Shown: in pieces, positions 25,777 through 34,191 of the stretch | How positions within the stretch are numbered: position 1 is the stretch's first letter | Layout of the letters: the number at the start of each line of letters is the position of its first letter | Assembly: GCA_949132985.1 (NCBI GenBank) | Contig: CASCGD010000015.1 | Coordinates: 1 to 39,174 of the forward strand | Reading direction: 5' to 3' | Length of the DNA: 39,174 bases | Source: an uncultured Lachnospiraceae bacterium | GTDB taxonomy: Bacteria > Bacillota > Clostridia > Lachnospirales > Lachnospiraceae | Made by a program: the position numbers and the translations under genes | Notes under the pieces: model-generated | Told to the model about the DNA's origin: nothing | Seen by the model: the letters and a program-made list of their open reading frames with translations, nothing else | Database searches by the model: none

Positions 25777-26976
25777 TCATCCGTTCACGCCAGCCTGCTT
25801 TCCACCGTCCCGCTCAATAATCTCCGCAATCAAAAACTGTGCTGCCGCCTCGATTTCATCAAACTCAACGTGCTTCATCAACGAAACGCCAAACGCCTTC
25901 CCGCACTTTTCAATCAGCTCGTCCGTATAGATGAGCATACCGTTTTCCACGGAAGCAATACCGTCCAGATAAATGGATTGCCGGTTCTTCTTCCGCATAA
26001 GCTCCAGATCAAAATGCGTCTCGTCGATAAACGCCCGCACTGCATCCCCCGTCCCGTCTAGTACAACCGGATATCCTCCGATCTCCCCGAACACACCCGG
26101 GCAGTGCAGTTTGATCCTCTTTTTATCGCGCACTGCGGACAAAATCCCACATATGATCTCAAAGTTGCTCGACGCATTCATCATATTCCGCTTTGCGTCC
26201 ACCGGCATCGGGATTTTGCAGGCTGCAAATATTTTTTCCATATCCGGCGTGAGCTGTCTGCCATCATAGCGGATGTCAATGAGCTGCTCCACCTGCTCGG
26301 CCTGCCCTTCCTTACTGATGACGACGTCATGGAAATGGCTCGTTGCATACGTGACGTCGATATTCCAGTAGTCCGTAATCCCGTACTCCTTTGCCACGGC
26401 AAATTTCAGCCGCGGGATCAGGTGGTTCAGGTTCCCACTCCCGAAATCAGGATATAACATCCCCGCTGACTTCATCCAGGGAATAACTGCATCCGAATAC
26501 GACGTGTTGATCACAATCGCATTGCTCCCCGCCTGCTCATAGGCCGCCATGATGTTTTTGACATACCTGATCGCCAACGGTGCCCAGATGCCATACGCCC
26601 GCACGTTTTTCCACGAGATACTCCCGTATTTCAGACCGGAATATGCTCGGCTGGAATTGACGATGATGTCCGGCTCATAATCGCGGATACAGCCAGCCAA
26701 CGCGGACACGTCGTTAAAATCCACGCCCGCCCTCACTTTGACGTCCGTCCGGTTTTGTCCTCGAATCAGACTCGCAACCCGCACAATGTTCACGTCCGAA
26801 ACCATCTTTTCTTCGTTACGGCCCGCCACACAGACCTCCACACCGTCATCTGCCATGGAAAGCAGATAATCCAGCAGGTATGCACCAACGCTTCCCAGCC
26901 CCAGAATCATAATTCTGATTTTCCGGCCTGCTATACGCCGTCTTAACAGATTCAACTTTTCATCCAGTGTTCTCAT
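25777..26976 (-). CDS. NAD(P)-binding Rossmann enzyme, unassigned
   Basis: This protein of 399 residues from the ATG at 26976 (AGGAG nine bases upstream; another ATG six bases earlier is too close to it) has a dinucleotide-binding start, IRIMILGLGSVGAYLLDYLL, and a second Rossmann element, DYEPDIIVNSSRAYSG. It resembles the saccharopine-dehydrogenase-like superfamily only loosely, and I do not recognise the exact family. It is the first gene of the mutase-decarboxylase operon, where other phosphonate clusters have an aminotransferase or an iron-dependent phosphonoacetaldehyde reductase. It may therefore act on phosphonoacetaldehyde or a later intermediate; this is inference from position. Confidence 0.7.
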   Translation of the reverse strand: MRTLDEKLNLLRRRIAGRKIRIMILGLGSVGAYLLDYLLSMADDGVEVCVAGRNEEKMVSDVNIVRVASLIRGQNRTDVKVRAGVDFNDVSALAGCIRDYEPDIIVNSSRAYSGLKYGSISWKNVRAYGIWAPLAIRYVKNIMAAYEQAGSNAIVINTSYSDAVIPWMKSAGMLYPDFGSGNLNHLIPRLKFAVAKEYGITDYWNIDVTYATSHFHDVVISKEGQAEQVEQLIDIRYDGRQLTPDMEKIFAACKIPMPVDAKRNMMNASSNFEIICGILSAVRDKKRIKLHCPGVFGEIGGYPVVLDGTGDAVRAFIDETHFDLELMRKKNRQSIYLDGIASVENGMLIYTDELIEKCGKAFGVSLMKHVEFDEIEAAAQFLIAEIIERDGGKQAGVNG

Positions 26977-27019
26977 CTTCATACTCTCCTATCTATAGCA
27001 TGCTCATTATGACTGTCAC

Positions 27020-27047
27020 TATATATTTTTAAGAGCTCTGCAGCCAA
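27020..27047 (-). promoter_or_regulatory. Possible promoter of the phosphonate genes
   Basis: On the minus strand TTGGCT (27042-27047) and TATATA (27020-27025) are spaced by 16 bases, or 18 to an overlapping TATAGT. The -35 box lies within a hairpin at 27036-27063 (CTCTGCGCCA ... TGGCTGCAGAG with one bulge), which could be a weak terminator for the upstream gene or an operator. It would drive the Rossmann, mutase and decarboxylase genes. Confidence 0.35.
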
Positions 27048-27078
27048 TTCCTCTGGCGCAGAGTCTCAAAGTCCTGAG

Positions 27079-27843
27079 TTATATTGTTACACCTTCTACG
27101 TCATCTACCTTCCGGTTCCTGTAATCCAAAACGGTATTGCAATTCACCCACTTCCGAAACATAATCGTGTCATAATCGCTTTTTCCGATTGATCCAAAAT
27201 ACCGCTGGATCAGCACAAGATTTGTCCCCTGCCATCCTTTCTCATCAATTGCATCAAACGTATCCCACAAATGGCTCATATCCGCAAACTTCCATATCTG
27301 TCCGGAGTTAAAAATCCCCAAAAACGGCTCGTTAATCTCCAGGGCACCATGCGCTGTGTCATAAATATAGTGAACGCCGCGAGCCATATCAAAATAGAGC
27401 GCCACTGATTTTTCTGCCAGAACCGGTTCTCTGCTGCATGTAATCACATCGTTTTTACAATCGCAAATTTTCCCAAAGCTCTCCTCATCCACAAACAGAT
27501 CTCCCTCTGCAAATACAACCTCCTTGAGATCCATATGCCTGATTTTTTCCAAACCAATATACAGGCTATATCCAGATCCGTAATCCGCATAATGCTCGTT
27601 TTTCACAAGAATTAGCCTGTCGCCTAAATCCTGAAAATTCGATGAGAGCGCAGCCTCCAGCTCCTCGTATTGAAAGCCGCCCACGATTACATAATAGTCA
27701 AAGTCATCTCTCATATGAACCATTCGATACAACAGGGATTCCTCAATGCCCTCCTCGCTGTACAGACACTTTACACACGGATATCCCACTGACTCGCTAA
27801 AGCGGCTCGACGTACCCGCCACAGTCACAAGTAACACCTTCAA
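27079..27843 (-). CDS. LicC-like nucleotidyltransferase
   Basis: This 254-residue protein has the NTP-transferase fold signature near its start, VTVAGTSSRFSESVGYPCVKCLY, with the conserved Arg in SSRF and a Lys about ten residues on, and an acidic metal site in VVFAEGDLFVD. The family includes LicC (CTP:phosphocholine cytidylyltransferase) and sugar-nucleotide pyrophosphorylases. The start codon is TTG at 27843, supported by AAGGAGG seven bases upstream. Together with LicD genes in the window it suggests activation of a small phosphorylated group for transfer to a glycan, but the substrate could equally be a sugar phosphate. Confidence 0.75.
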   Translation of the reverse strand: MKVLLVTVAGTSSRFSESVGYPCVKCLYSEEGIEESLLYRMVHMRDDFDYYVIVGGFQYEELEAALSSNFQDLGDRLILVKNEHYADYGSGYSLYIGLEKIRHMDLKEVVFAEGDLFVDEESFGKICDCKNDVITCSREPVLAEKSVALYFDMARGVHYIYDTAHGALEINEPFLGIFNSGQIWKFADMSHLWDTFDAIDEKGWQGTNLVLIQRYFGSIGKSDYDTIMFRKWVNCNTVLDYRNRKVDDVEGVTI

Positions 27844-27871
27844 TTTGTCCCCTCCTTTGACAGCGCCCGTT

Positions 27872-27901
27872 GTAACATTCAGCCTGCGGCTTCATAGTTA
27901 C
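27872..27901. repeat. Hairpin between epimerase and LicC-like genes
   Basis: GTAAC-attc-AGCC-tgc-GGCT-tcata-GTTAC forms an imperfect hairpin. Its AGCCTGCGGCT core resembles the CGCCTGCGGCTCG core of the repeats around rpsH, so it may be a distant member of the same kind of element. Confidence 0.4.
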
Positions 27902-27938
27902 GGAATCCGGCCTATGTAAATTTGCCTCATTTTATAGT

Positions 27939-28952
27939 TCATTCATTGGACGCGCAAGCCCACTGCCAGCCTCGCATATGTTCCACACACATTTCAATGC
28001 CCTGTTCTAATGTGATGCGCGGCTCCCAGTCCGTCCGCGAACGAATCTTGTCCGTATTCAACCGACGCCGCTTCGGATCAGACTCCCGATATCCTTTAAA
28101 CGTAATCTGCGGATTTTCCATACCAAGCTTCTCCGCACACAGCTTCACCAAATCTATAATCGAAATCTCCTCATCCGTTGCTACATTGTACACCGAACCA
28201 TCCAGTGCCTCCTCCGATCGGATAAGCGCAAGCACTGCCGCACAGCTGTCCTCATTATGTAAAAAGGTTCGATAATTAACCTTTGAATTTTCCAGAAGCT
28301 CAACGTTCCCGCCTGACTGTAGCTGGTTCAAAATGTACGGAATAATATGCTTCGGATACAATTCATTTTTACTGTATACATTTGCAAACCGAATCGAGCA
28401 GCCCTTAATCTTTTGCTCTATGACCGCATCCTTCATGAAAAACTCGGTCAGAAGCTTGCCCGCCGCATAGCTTGTCCGCTGACTGTGTTCCGCATTCGCC
28501 ATCGTGATATAATCCGACTCCGAAACGCCGTTTTCTCCCCATGAATTCATGGAGTAGACCTCCGAGGTCGAACAGTTGATATAGATATCCGCCTCTGCCT
28601 CAATCGCCTGCTCTAGAAATGCTTTCATGCCAAGCACATTCGTCTCAAATGTGCTCTCCACATGATAAAAATGCTCTGTGTGTACGACCGCCGCACAGTT
28701 AATGTAAATAAGCTTTTTAAATACAGCCTTCCTGCTCTGCACCTCTTCTTTTAATCTGTTCATCTGTTCTTTACAGTTAATGTCATACTCATAAAAGCTA
28801 AATCGTTCATCGCCAAGCAAATCTTCAACCGTTTTGACTGAAGATGCAAAAAAATTGTCAAAGCCAATCACCCGGTGGTCCGCCGCCACCAGCTTTCGCG
28901 CCAGCTCATTTCCTGTCATACCGCTTACACCGCTGATTACATATAAATCCAT
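27939..28952 (-). CDS. NAD-dependent epimerase/dehydratase (extended SDR)
   Basis: Extended SDR enzymes of this type epimerise, dehydrate or decarboxylate nucleotide sugars. The 337-residue protein has the NAD motif GVSGMTG (residues 8-14), an acidic end to the second strand (GFDNF), INCAAVVHTEHF, the serine in NCSTSEVYS, and the catalytic YAAGK. The NxYSKNELYPKHIIPYIL and YRTFLHNEDSCAAVLALI segments are typical of UDP-sugar epimerases. It begins three bases after the phosphoesterase stop. It likely supplies a nucleotide sugar for the glycan made here; the exact sugar cannot be told. Confidence 0.82.
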   Translation of the reverse strand: MDLYVISGVSGMTGNELARKLVAADHRVIGFDNFFASSVKTVEDLLGDERFSFYEYDINCKEQMNRLKEEVQSRKAVFKKLIYINCAAVVHTEHFYHVESTFETNVLGMKAFLEQAIEAEADIYINCSTSEVYSMNSWGENGVSESDYITMANAEHSQRTSYAAGKLLTEFFMKDAVIEQKIKGCSIRFANVYSKNELYPKHIIPYILNQLQSGGNVELLENSKVNYRTFLHNEDSCAAVLALIRSEEALDGSVYNVATDEEISIIDLVKLCAEKLGMENPQITFKGYRESDPKRRRLNTDKIRSRTDWEPRITLEQGIEMCVEHMRGWQWACASNE

Positions 28953-28955
28953 TGT

Positions 28956-29684
28956 CTAAGTCCCCCATTTCAATCGCTCTCTATAAAAACCGTCTACCTG
29001 TCCATGGTAGAACGACTGCTCCAGACCGATGTCATAATTTACTTTTTTTAAAATCACCTGCTCCGTCTCCGTGTCAAGCAATGCAAACTGCGCTGCCGGG
29101 TTCAGGTTTCTCGGCTGCCCGACAGAGCCAGGATTGATAAAGATTGTTTTCTTCTTATTCCGGCGCATCGCATCATCACAGGAATAATACCTTTCAAAAA
29201 AATGCGGCAAATGCGAATGTCCGGAAAACACATAGTCATAGCTGCTGTATGCCGAAAGGTCATCCTCCGGGCTTATGCTCTTCCAGTATTCATCTGCAAG
29301 ACTCCCATGAACTGCAAGACACTTCTTACCGTCAACCTCAAATTCTTTTTTTCCGCAGCGCTCCATCCCGTTTGAAAGATACGACCAGGAAGTATCGTTT
29401 AAAACGCTCCTTGTGTAGCGTGCACTCTCCCTGCCACGCTCGGATGAAAAACGATTGTAGATATTCCGCGCAATCGCATCCTCGTGATTGCCGCGAAGAT
29501 TACACACAATCGGAAATGAAAGCAGCTTTATCATTTCGATCACCTCATTGGAGCGAGGGCCGTAATCAACAAGATCTCCGAGGAGGATGCAGGCATCAAC
29601 GGATGGAAGCACTGCAAATTCCTTGTTAACAGCTTCAAAAGCGGTACAGTTTCCATGGATGTCAGATAAAATCAAAATATTCAT
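28956..29684 (-). CDS. Calcineurin-like metallophosphoesterase
   Basis: The 242-residue protein contains all metal-site motifs of the family in order: ILSDIHGN (about residues 5-12), LLGDLVDYGP, LRGNHED, and GHSHLPHFF, followed by FINPGSVGQPRN as in YfcE/MJ0936-type enzymes. It would cleave a phosphodiester or phosphomonoester with two metal ions. ATG at 29684 is preferred, with GGAG eight bases upstream; a GTG one codon earlier is less likely. In this locus it could trim an activated or phosphorylated intermediate, but the family is broad and this is only positional inference. Confidence 0.85.
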   Translation of the reverse strand: MNILILSDIHGNCTAFEAVNKEFAVLPSVDACILLGDLVDYGPRSNEVIEMIKLLSFPIVCNLRGNHEDAIARNIYNRFSSERGRESARYTRSVLNDTSWSYLSNGMERCGKKEFEVDGKKCLAVHGSLADEYWKSISPEDDLSAYSSYDYVFSGHSHLPHFFERYYSCDDAMRRNKKKTIFINPGSVGQPRNLNPAAQFALLDTETEQVILKKVNYDIGLEQSFYHGQVDGFYRERLKWGT

Positions 29685-29708
29685 CACTTATGCTCCACTC
29701 TACAAGAA

Positions 29709-30866
29709 TCATCGGATCAGCTTTGCATCGACGAAAAGCACCTTTTCATCCGGTACGCCCAATTTTTTCAAATCCTCACGGATATGCTCCACAACATCAG
29801 CAATCAATACTGTAATAATCACATAGTCAAAATCTGCTTCCCGGATCTCATCCGGACGAATCACACCCGGACGATTGGCTGATTTATCCGCCCATCCCAC
29901 AACCGAAAATCCCTGGGCTTCCAAATACGCCTTCAACTCCACACCCAATTTCCCTGCGCCGTACAATAAAAGGCGATCCTCTTTATTTACCTTTCCAAAC
30001 GGATATAAAATCCCATTACCATAACTCAGAACCTTTGACGCGCATTTCATCATAAGGAAAGATGTTTTCATGATTTGAAACTGGCGCATCAGATTTAAAC
30101 CCTGCCGATCCGCATCTCGAAATTCCTTCTCCAGATACCGCAGAAGAATATCCATAGACTCATCCAAATGTCCAGTCCTCTCTGTTCCCATCAGAGAACC
30201 CGTCTCGCGCACACAGTAATGATAGTAGCTCTTGCCGCTGACAACAAGCGTATCACACCGGAACAGACACGAAAAAACAACCGCATCATCCTCCCACATA
30301 AAAATCCGCTCATCCATAGCCATCTGTACTGGCTTCAGCTTATCTTGCCGAAAAATTTTATTGCACAGACTATCTGAAATACCCATACGATAAAAGGAAT
30401 CCGTATCAATCAGCGAGCCAAGCACCTCTGTTTTCAACTGCTCTCCTGTATAAACACCCGCTTTCATCTTTTCATGGTTCACTGTTATACTGTTTCCATA
30501 ATCCCGAATAAAACCAGATGTCACAATGTCTGCATGGTACCTGCACGCTAACGACATCATTTCTTCATACATGTCCGGCTCAACAAAGTCATCAGAATCA
30601 ACAAATGTCAGATATGTACCGCTTGCAATTGCAACCCCTGCTTTTCTCGCACTCGCCGGCCCGCCGTTTTCTTTATGAATCACTTTTATACGACCGTCTT
30701 TTTTGGCATACGCATTTAAAATATCCATACTCCTGTCTGTAGAGCCATCATCTACACAGATTATTTCATGGACCGAAATCGTTTGCCCAAGTACGCTTTC
30801 AAGTGCTCGCTTTAAATATTTTTCTGTATTATATACTGGTATAATTACGGAAAGTGTTTTTTCCAT
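29709..30866 (-). CDS. GT2 glycosyltransferase with C-terminal YGAG domain
   Basis: Residues 1 to about 235 are a family 2 (GT-A) glycosyltransferase: LSVIIPVYNTEKYLKRAL, VDDGSTD (38-44) and the metal-binding DSDD (about 94-97). After a helical linker, residues about 296-385 form a small Rossmann-like domain beginning LLLYGAGKLGVELKAYL with a later ADFDYVIITV segment. The same module is found in three other proteins of this locus. No membrane helices are seen. It is transcribed with LicD nine bases upstream. It probably adds one sugar of the surface glycan; the role of the C-terminal domain is unknown. Confidence 0.85.
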   Translation of the reverse strand: MEKTLSVIIPVYNTEKYLKRALESVLGQTISVHEIICVDDGSTDRSMDILNAYAKKDGRIKVIHKENGGPASARKAGVAIASGTYLTFVDSDDFVEPDMYEEMMSLACRYHADIVTSGFIRDYGNSITVNHEKMKAGVYTGEQLKTEVLGSLIDTDSFYRMGISDSLCNKIFRQDKLKPVQMAMDERIFMWEDDAVVFSCLFRCDTLVVSGKSYYHYCVRETGSLMGTERTGHLDESMDILLRYLEKEFRDADRQGLNLMRQFQIMKTSFLMMKCASKVLSYGNGILYPFGKVNKEDRLLLYGAGKLGVELKAYLEAQGFSVVGWADKSANRPGVIRPDEIREADFDYVIITVLIADVVEHIREDLKKLGVPDEKVLFVDAKLIR

Positions 30867-30875
30867 ACTGATTAC

Positions 30876-31709
30876 CTACTCCCCAATTTTTATTATGGTT
30901 GCCGTATGTTTCGGCATCCGTTCTCCCTCAGGAGGCGGTATCATATAATCTGCTCCAAACACAAAGGTCAAAAAATCATGATAATCAACCGGCGCTTTTA
31001 CCTCCATATCCTCAAATGCCAGCTCACAGGAATGCAGCATCCAGTTCCTCAGATATCCCCGGCTTTCCTCTCTGCTGTTCCATCCGATTGTTCTGACAAA
31101 GCGTGTATGTTTGCCTTTATATTTCTTTATCAGAACATCAAATAACTGAAATCCCGCCTCAGGTGGCAGGTGTCTGAGCACCTTATAAATATTTTTTTTC
31201 AGCAGATTTTTTTCATGCACTGCGCCTACCGGAGAATACAGAATTTTTCTTGCGGCAAAACAGGTCAGATTATAGAACGCTTTTTCTAATTTATTTTCCG
31301 GCATGCCGTCGCATGGAAAAATATCAATAAAAATGCCGCGCCGCATTCGCAGCATTTCCTGATTCTTTCTGGAAAAATAAGTTCCATTTTTTAAAATTCT
31401 GGCATATCCCCATCGATATTCATGGTCTGTCTCATGTGTCTGCAAAAAATATTTTTCTTTATCCAGCTGAGTCCTGCATACTTCGCAAAAACGCTCATAA
31501 TCTTCCCGCAGCATTCTCACATCTACATCATCATCCCATGGAATAAACCCATGATGACGAACCGCCCCTAAAAGTGTTCCACCGTCCACTTGATAACTAA
31601 TATGATTTTTCCTGCATATTCGATCTACTTCCTTGAGCATTTCCAGCTCAATCTGCTGCATGGATTTTATCAGACCAAGCGTATACTCAAATTGATTATT
31701 TCCATCCAT
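30876..31709 (-). CDS. LicD family phosphotransferase
   Basis: This third LicD protein has 277 residues with the complete motif GGTLLGAVRHHGFIPWDDDV (about residues 43-62) and GIFIDIFPCDGMPEN near 140. It is shorter than, and only distantly similar to, the pair at 12-14 kb, and closer to the usual LicD length. Its start overlaps the upstream GT2 gene by 14 bases, so translation is coupled. It would attach a phospho- or phosphono-substituent to a sugar laid down by the adjacent transferases. The donor is unknown; CMP-phosphonate is the attractive guess because of the Fom1-type gene. Confidence 0.87.
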   Translation of the reverse strand: MDGNNQFEYTLGLIKSMQQIELEMLKEVDRICRKNHISYQVDGGTLLGAVRHHGFIPWDDDVDVRMLREDYERFCEVCRTQLDKEKYFLQTHETDHEYRWGYARILKNGTYFSRKNQEMLRMRRGIFIDIFPCDGMPENKLEKAFYNLTCFAARKILYSPVGAVHEKNLLKKNIYKVLRHLPPEAGFQLFDVLIKKYKGKHTRFVRTIGWNSREESRGYLRNWMLHSCELAFEDMEVKAPVDYHDFLTFVFGADYMIPPPEGERMPKHTATIIKIGE

Positions 31710-32928
31710 TTTCTATATATTTTCCAATCCAATAAGATACTTTATCCATCGCAGGCGCCACTTGTATCATATTGTGCTCCTGCTCATAGTCTTCTTTATA
31801 TTGATAGTCCGTAATACCCCTGTTCTGTAATGCTTTTGCCATTTCGTCCCGATATTCACCGGCAATAATAATTTTTCTGCTGCACGGCAAATGATTTACC
31901 TCATCCAGTGAATAGCATGTTACCCCATCAATGTCTGTTCCTTTTAACCCGCTATTTTTATCCAAAAATCCCTGTACGCCAATTCCTCTGCATCGTAAAT
32001 CAAACAAAAAGCTCTTTCCTCTTCGGCCAGCCCCATATATGTATATATTTTCATTTTTTTCGGTTTTATCCTCGACTATCTTTTCATTTTTCGCCAGCTT
32101 GCCGGTACACAAGGAAAAACTCTTTTCCGCATTTCGCAGCGTCATAATTCTCACCAATATCTGATAATAAAAATTATAACTGCTCCCATATATCTTTATC
32201 TGTTCCTCCTCTGTCAGCTCACTTAGGAACATGGCGTACATTTCATCTTTTTCTTTTTCAACATAAGCAGACGTATTTGTGTCCTGTTGTGGATGGCATC
32301 TCACACCATTCACTATATCTTCTGTATAAACACACGCTTCTTTCCTCAATATTCGGAATAAAAACTCATAATCCTGTGTCGTAAATAAATCTTCCCGGAA
32401 CAGTCCATACTTTTCAAAAACACACCTGTGCAGTAAAACCCCTCCGAACTGTATGACACCGTGTATAACAGGAAATACGCTCGTTTCTAAGTACTGCTTA
32501 TCATAGAATTTTGTCAGCTCAACAGGAATCAGCGTCCCATTATCCATAAAATAATTGCAGGATGCCACTGCGACATGAACCCCCGTTTCCTGCAGTACCT
32601 TTACCTGCTTTTCTATTTTATCCGGATAAAATAGATCGTCATGAGACAACCATGCAAAATACTCACCCCGCATCTCTTTGATACCCAGATTTAACGCTGT
32701 AGATACTTTGCCGTTTTCCTTGGAAAAATAACGAATTTTATCCCCATAGGAAAGTGCAACCTGCTCCGTCCTTCCATCGTCAGTGGAACCATCGTTCACA
32801 ACAAGAATCTCACAATTCGAGTACGATTGTTTTAACGCGCTGTCAATTGCCTCTCCCAAATAATCGGCTCCGTTATAAACCGGAATAACGATTGATACTA
32901 ATGGCATTTCCATATTTATATTAGACAT
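31696..32928 (-). CDS. GT2 glycosyltransferase with C-terminal YGAG domain
   Basis: This is a 410-residue protein. The GT-A catalytic domain covers about 1-230: VSIVIPVYNGADYLGEAI, VNDGSTD (44-50) and LSHDD (about 94-98) in place of the DxD. The C-terminal domain starts at about residue 294 with IYIYGAGRRGKSFLFDL, the same module as in the neighbouring GT2. The start follows GGGAGAG. The gene is AT-rich compared with the region before 27 kb. It likely builds the glycan that the overlapping LicD gene decorates. Confidence 0.85.
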   Translation of the reverse strand: MSNINMEMPLVSIVIPVYNGADYLGEAIDSALKQSYSNCEILVVNDGSTDDGRTEQVALSYGDKIRYFSKENGKVSTALNLGIKEMRGEYFAWLSHDDLFYPDKIEKQVKVLQETGVHVAVASCNYFMDNGTLIPVELTKFYDKQYLETSVFPVIHGVIQFGGVLLHRCVFEKYGLFREDLFTTQDYEFLFRILRKEACVYTEDIVNGVRCHPQQDTNTSAYVEKEKDEMYAMFLSELTEEEQIKIYGSSYNFYYQILVRIMTLRNAEKSFSLCTGKLAKNEKIVEDKTEKNENIYIYGAGRRGKSFLFDLRCRGIGVQGFLDKNSGLKGTDIDGVTCYSLDEVNHLPCSRKIIIAGEYRDEMAKALQNRGITDYQYKEDYEQEHNMIQVAPAMDKVSYWIGKYIENGWK

Positions 32929-32970
32929 TTTTATCTCTCCCTGATCATCTCTCTATCCAAGCCTCAGACT

Positions 32971-34191
32971 TTAACATTTTCTAAGCCAAATGCTTCCTCC
33001 GCTCAACATATTTTCATTTAACCCCTTTTCAGCCAATTGACCCGCATACCTTTCCAGAATAAAATGATTCCAGAAAACCACTTCATAGGCATTCGTGTCT
33101 GTAAGCAATGCTCTTAATATATATGCCTCATTGTAAGGCCGTCCCTGCAATATCCACTCCTCCGGGTAAGTAAACGGATAAAAGATATCATGAATATGTA
33201 TCAGCACACCCGGTCTAAGCCTCGGCAAAATTTCAAAATATTCATATAAAATATCGCCGCCGGCCTTCACCACATGAGACGAATCAATAAATAATATGTC
33301 ATTCTCACCCAGACTATCAAAAACACTTCGATCTATGCTTTGAACAAACTCCCGCTTTACGTCAACCTGATCCGTATTCTTGATACTGCTTATAAGCCTT
33401 TCCGGATAAGGCTCAATACACGTAATTTTGATGTCATTGCAGTCAGCCCAATATTCTTTTGTATCCAACATCACGCATGTCGAAAACCCGCTGCCAACTT
33501 CAATAATTCTTTTGGGGTGGTTCGCCCTGATCATGCTGTGAAGCAACAATGCATCTCCAATACAAAAATATAAATTATCAGATTTATAGCGAAAACCAGG
33601 TTCCCCCATTGATTCTGAAAAATCTTTACCGTATGTTACTAACTGCGGTACAAATTTAAATTGCTGATCGACATTTAAATTTATATGATCTGTCTCATTT
33701 ATTTTTTGTCCCCGGAATATTTCGAATTCCCTGCTTTGGCAGAATGGCGACTCATAATGATTAAACGGAAAACAGGACATATAATTTAAATGATCAAAAT
33801 CTGTCGGGGTAAAAAACGCTATCCAATGTACAATGAAATTATCAATTACAACCTCATAATAATCTCTCAGCTTATCTGTCACTGACGGAATACTCTGCAT
33901 CGGAGTAACAATACATACTTCCTCACCCTTGCTTTTGCAGATCTCCTCCAGCGATACCGCTAACCGGGTTCCAACAGCCTTTCCGACCTGCTTATCTGCA
34001 ATTTTGCTCACAGTAATCCCTTCATTCTCTAACGTTTCCAGAGCAAGCAATCCCTCCCTGCCCGCTCCGTATAATACAACCCCTCTTTTCTGCATCATCG
34101 TATAAATTTTTACGAATTCTTTTAATGATAAGTTCATTTCACGCCTCTTTTCCCAATCTTCCTTTAATATGCGACAGTTTCTTTCATCCAT
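32971..34191 (-). CDS. YGAG domain fused to SAM methyltransferase
   Basis: In this 406-residue protein the N-terminal part (about 35-120) is the small Rossmann module GVVLYGAGREGLLALETL found in other proteins here. The second part (about 190-400) is a class I methyltransferase of the Methyltransf_24 type, with motif I RIIEVGSGFSTCVML (about 228-242), an acidic ITCIEPYPE and the NDILFIDSSHVVKAGGD segment. The ATG at 34191 overlaps the radical SAM stop (TAATG); earlier ATGs in the same frame would overlap that gene extensively. It may O-methylate a sugar of the glycan, or the phosphonate; the target is not evident. Confidence 0.8.
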   Translation of the reverse strand: MDERNCRILKEDWEKRREMNLSLKEFVKIYTMMQKRGVVLYGAGREGLLALETLENEGITVSKIADKQVGKAVGTRLAVSLEEICKSKGEEVCIVTPMQSIPSVTDKLRDYYEVVIDNFIVHWIAFFTPTDFDHLNYMSCFPFNHYESPFCQSREFEIFRGQKINETDHINLNVDQQFKFVPQLVTYGKDFSESMGEPGFRYKSDNLYFCIGDALLLHSMIRANHPKRIIEVGSGFSTCVMLDTKEYWADCNDIKITCIEPYPERLISSIKNTDQVDVKREFVQSIDRSVFDSLGENDILFIDSSHVVKAGGDILYEYFEILPRLRPGVLIHIHDIFYPFTYPEEWILQGRPYNEAYILRALLTDTNAYEVVFWNHFILERYAGQLAEKGLNENMLSGGSIWLRKC

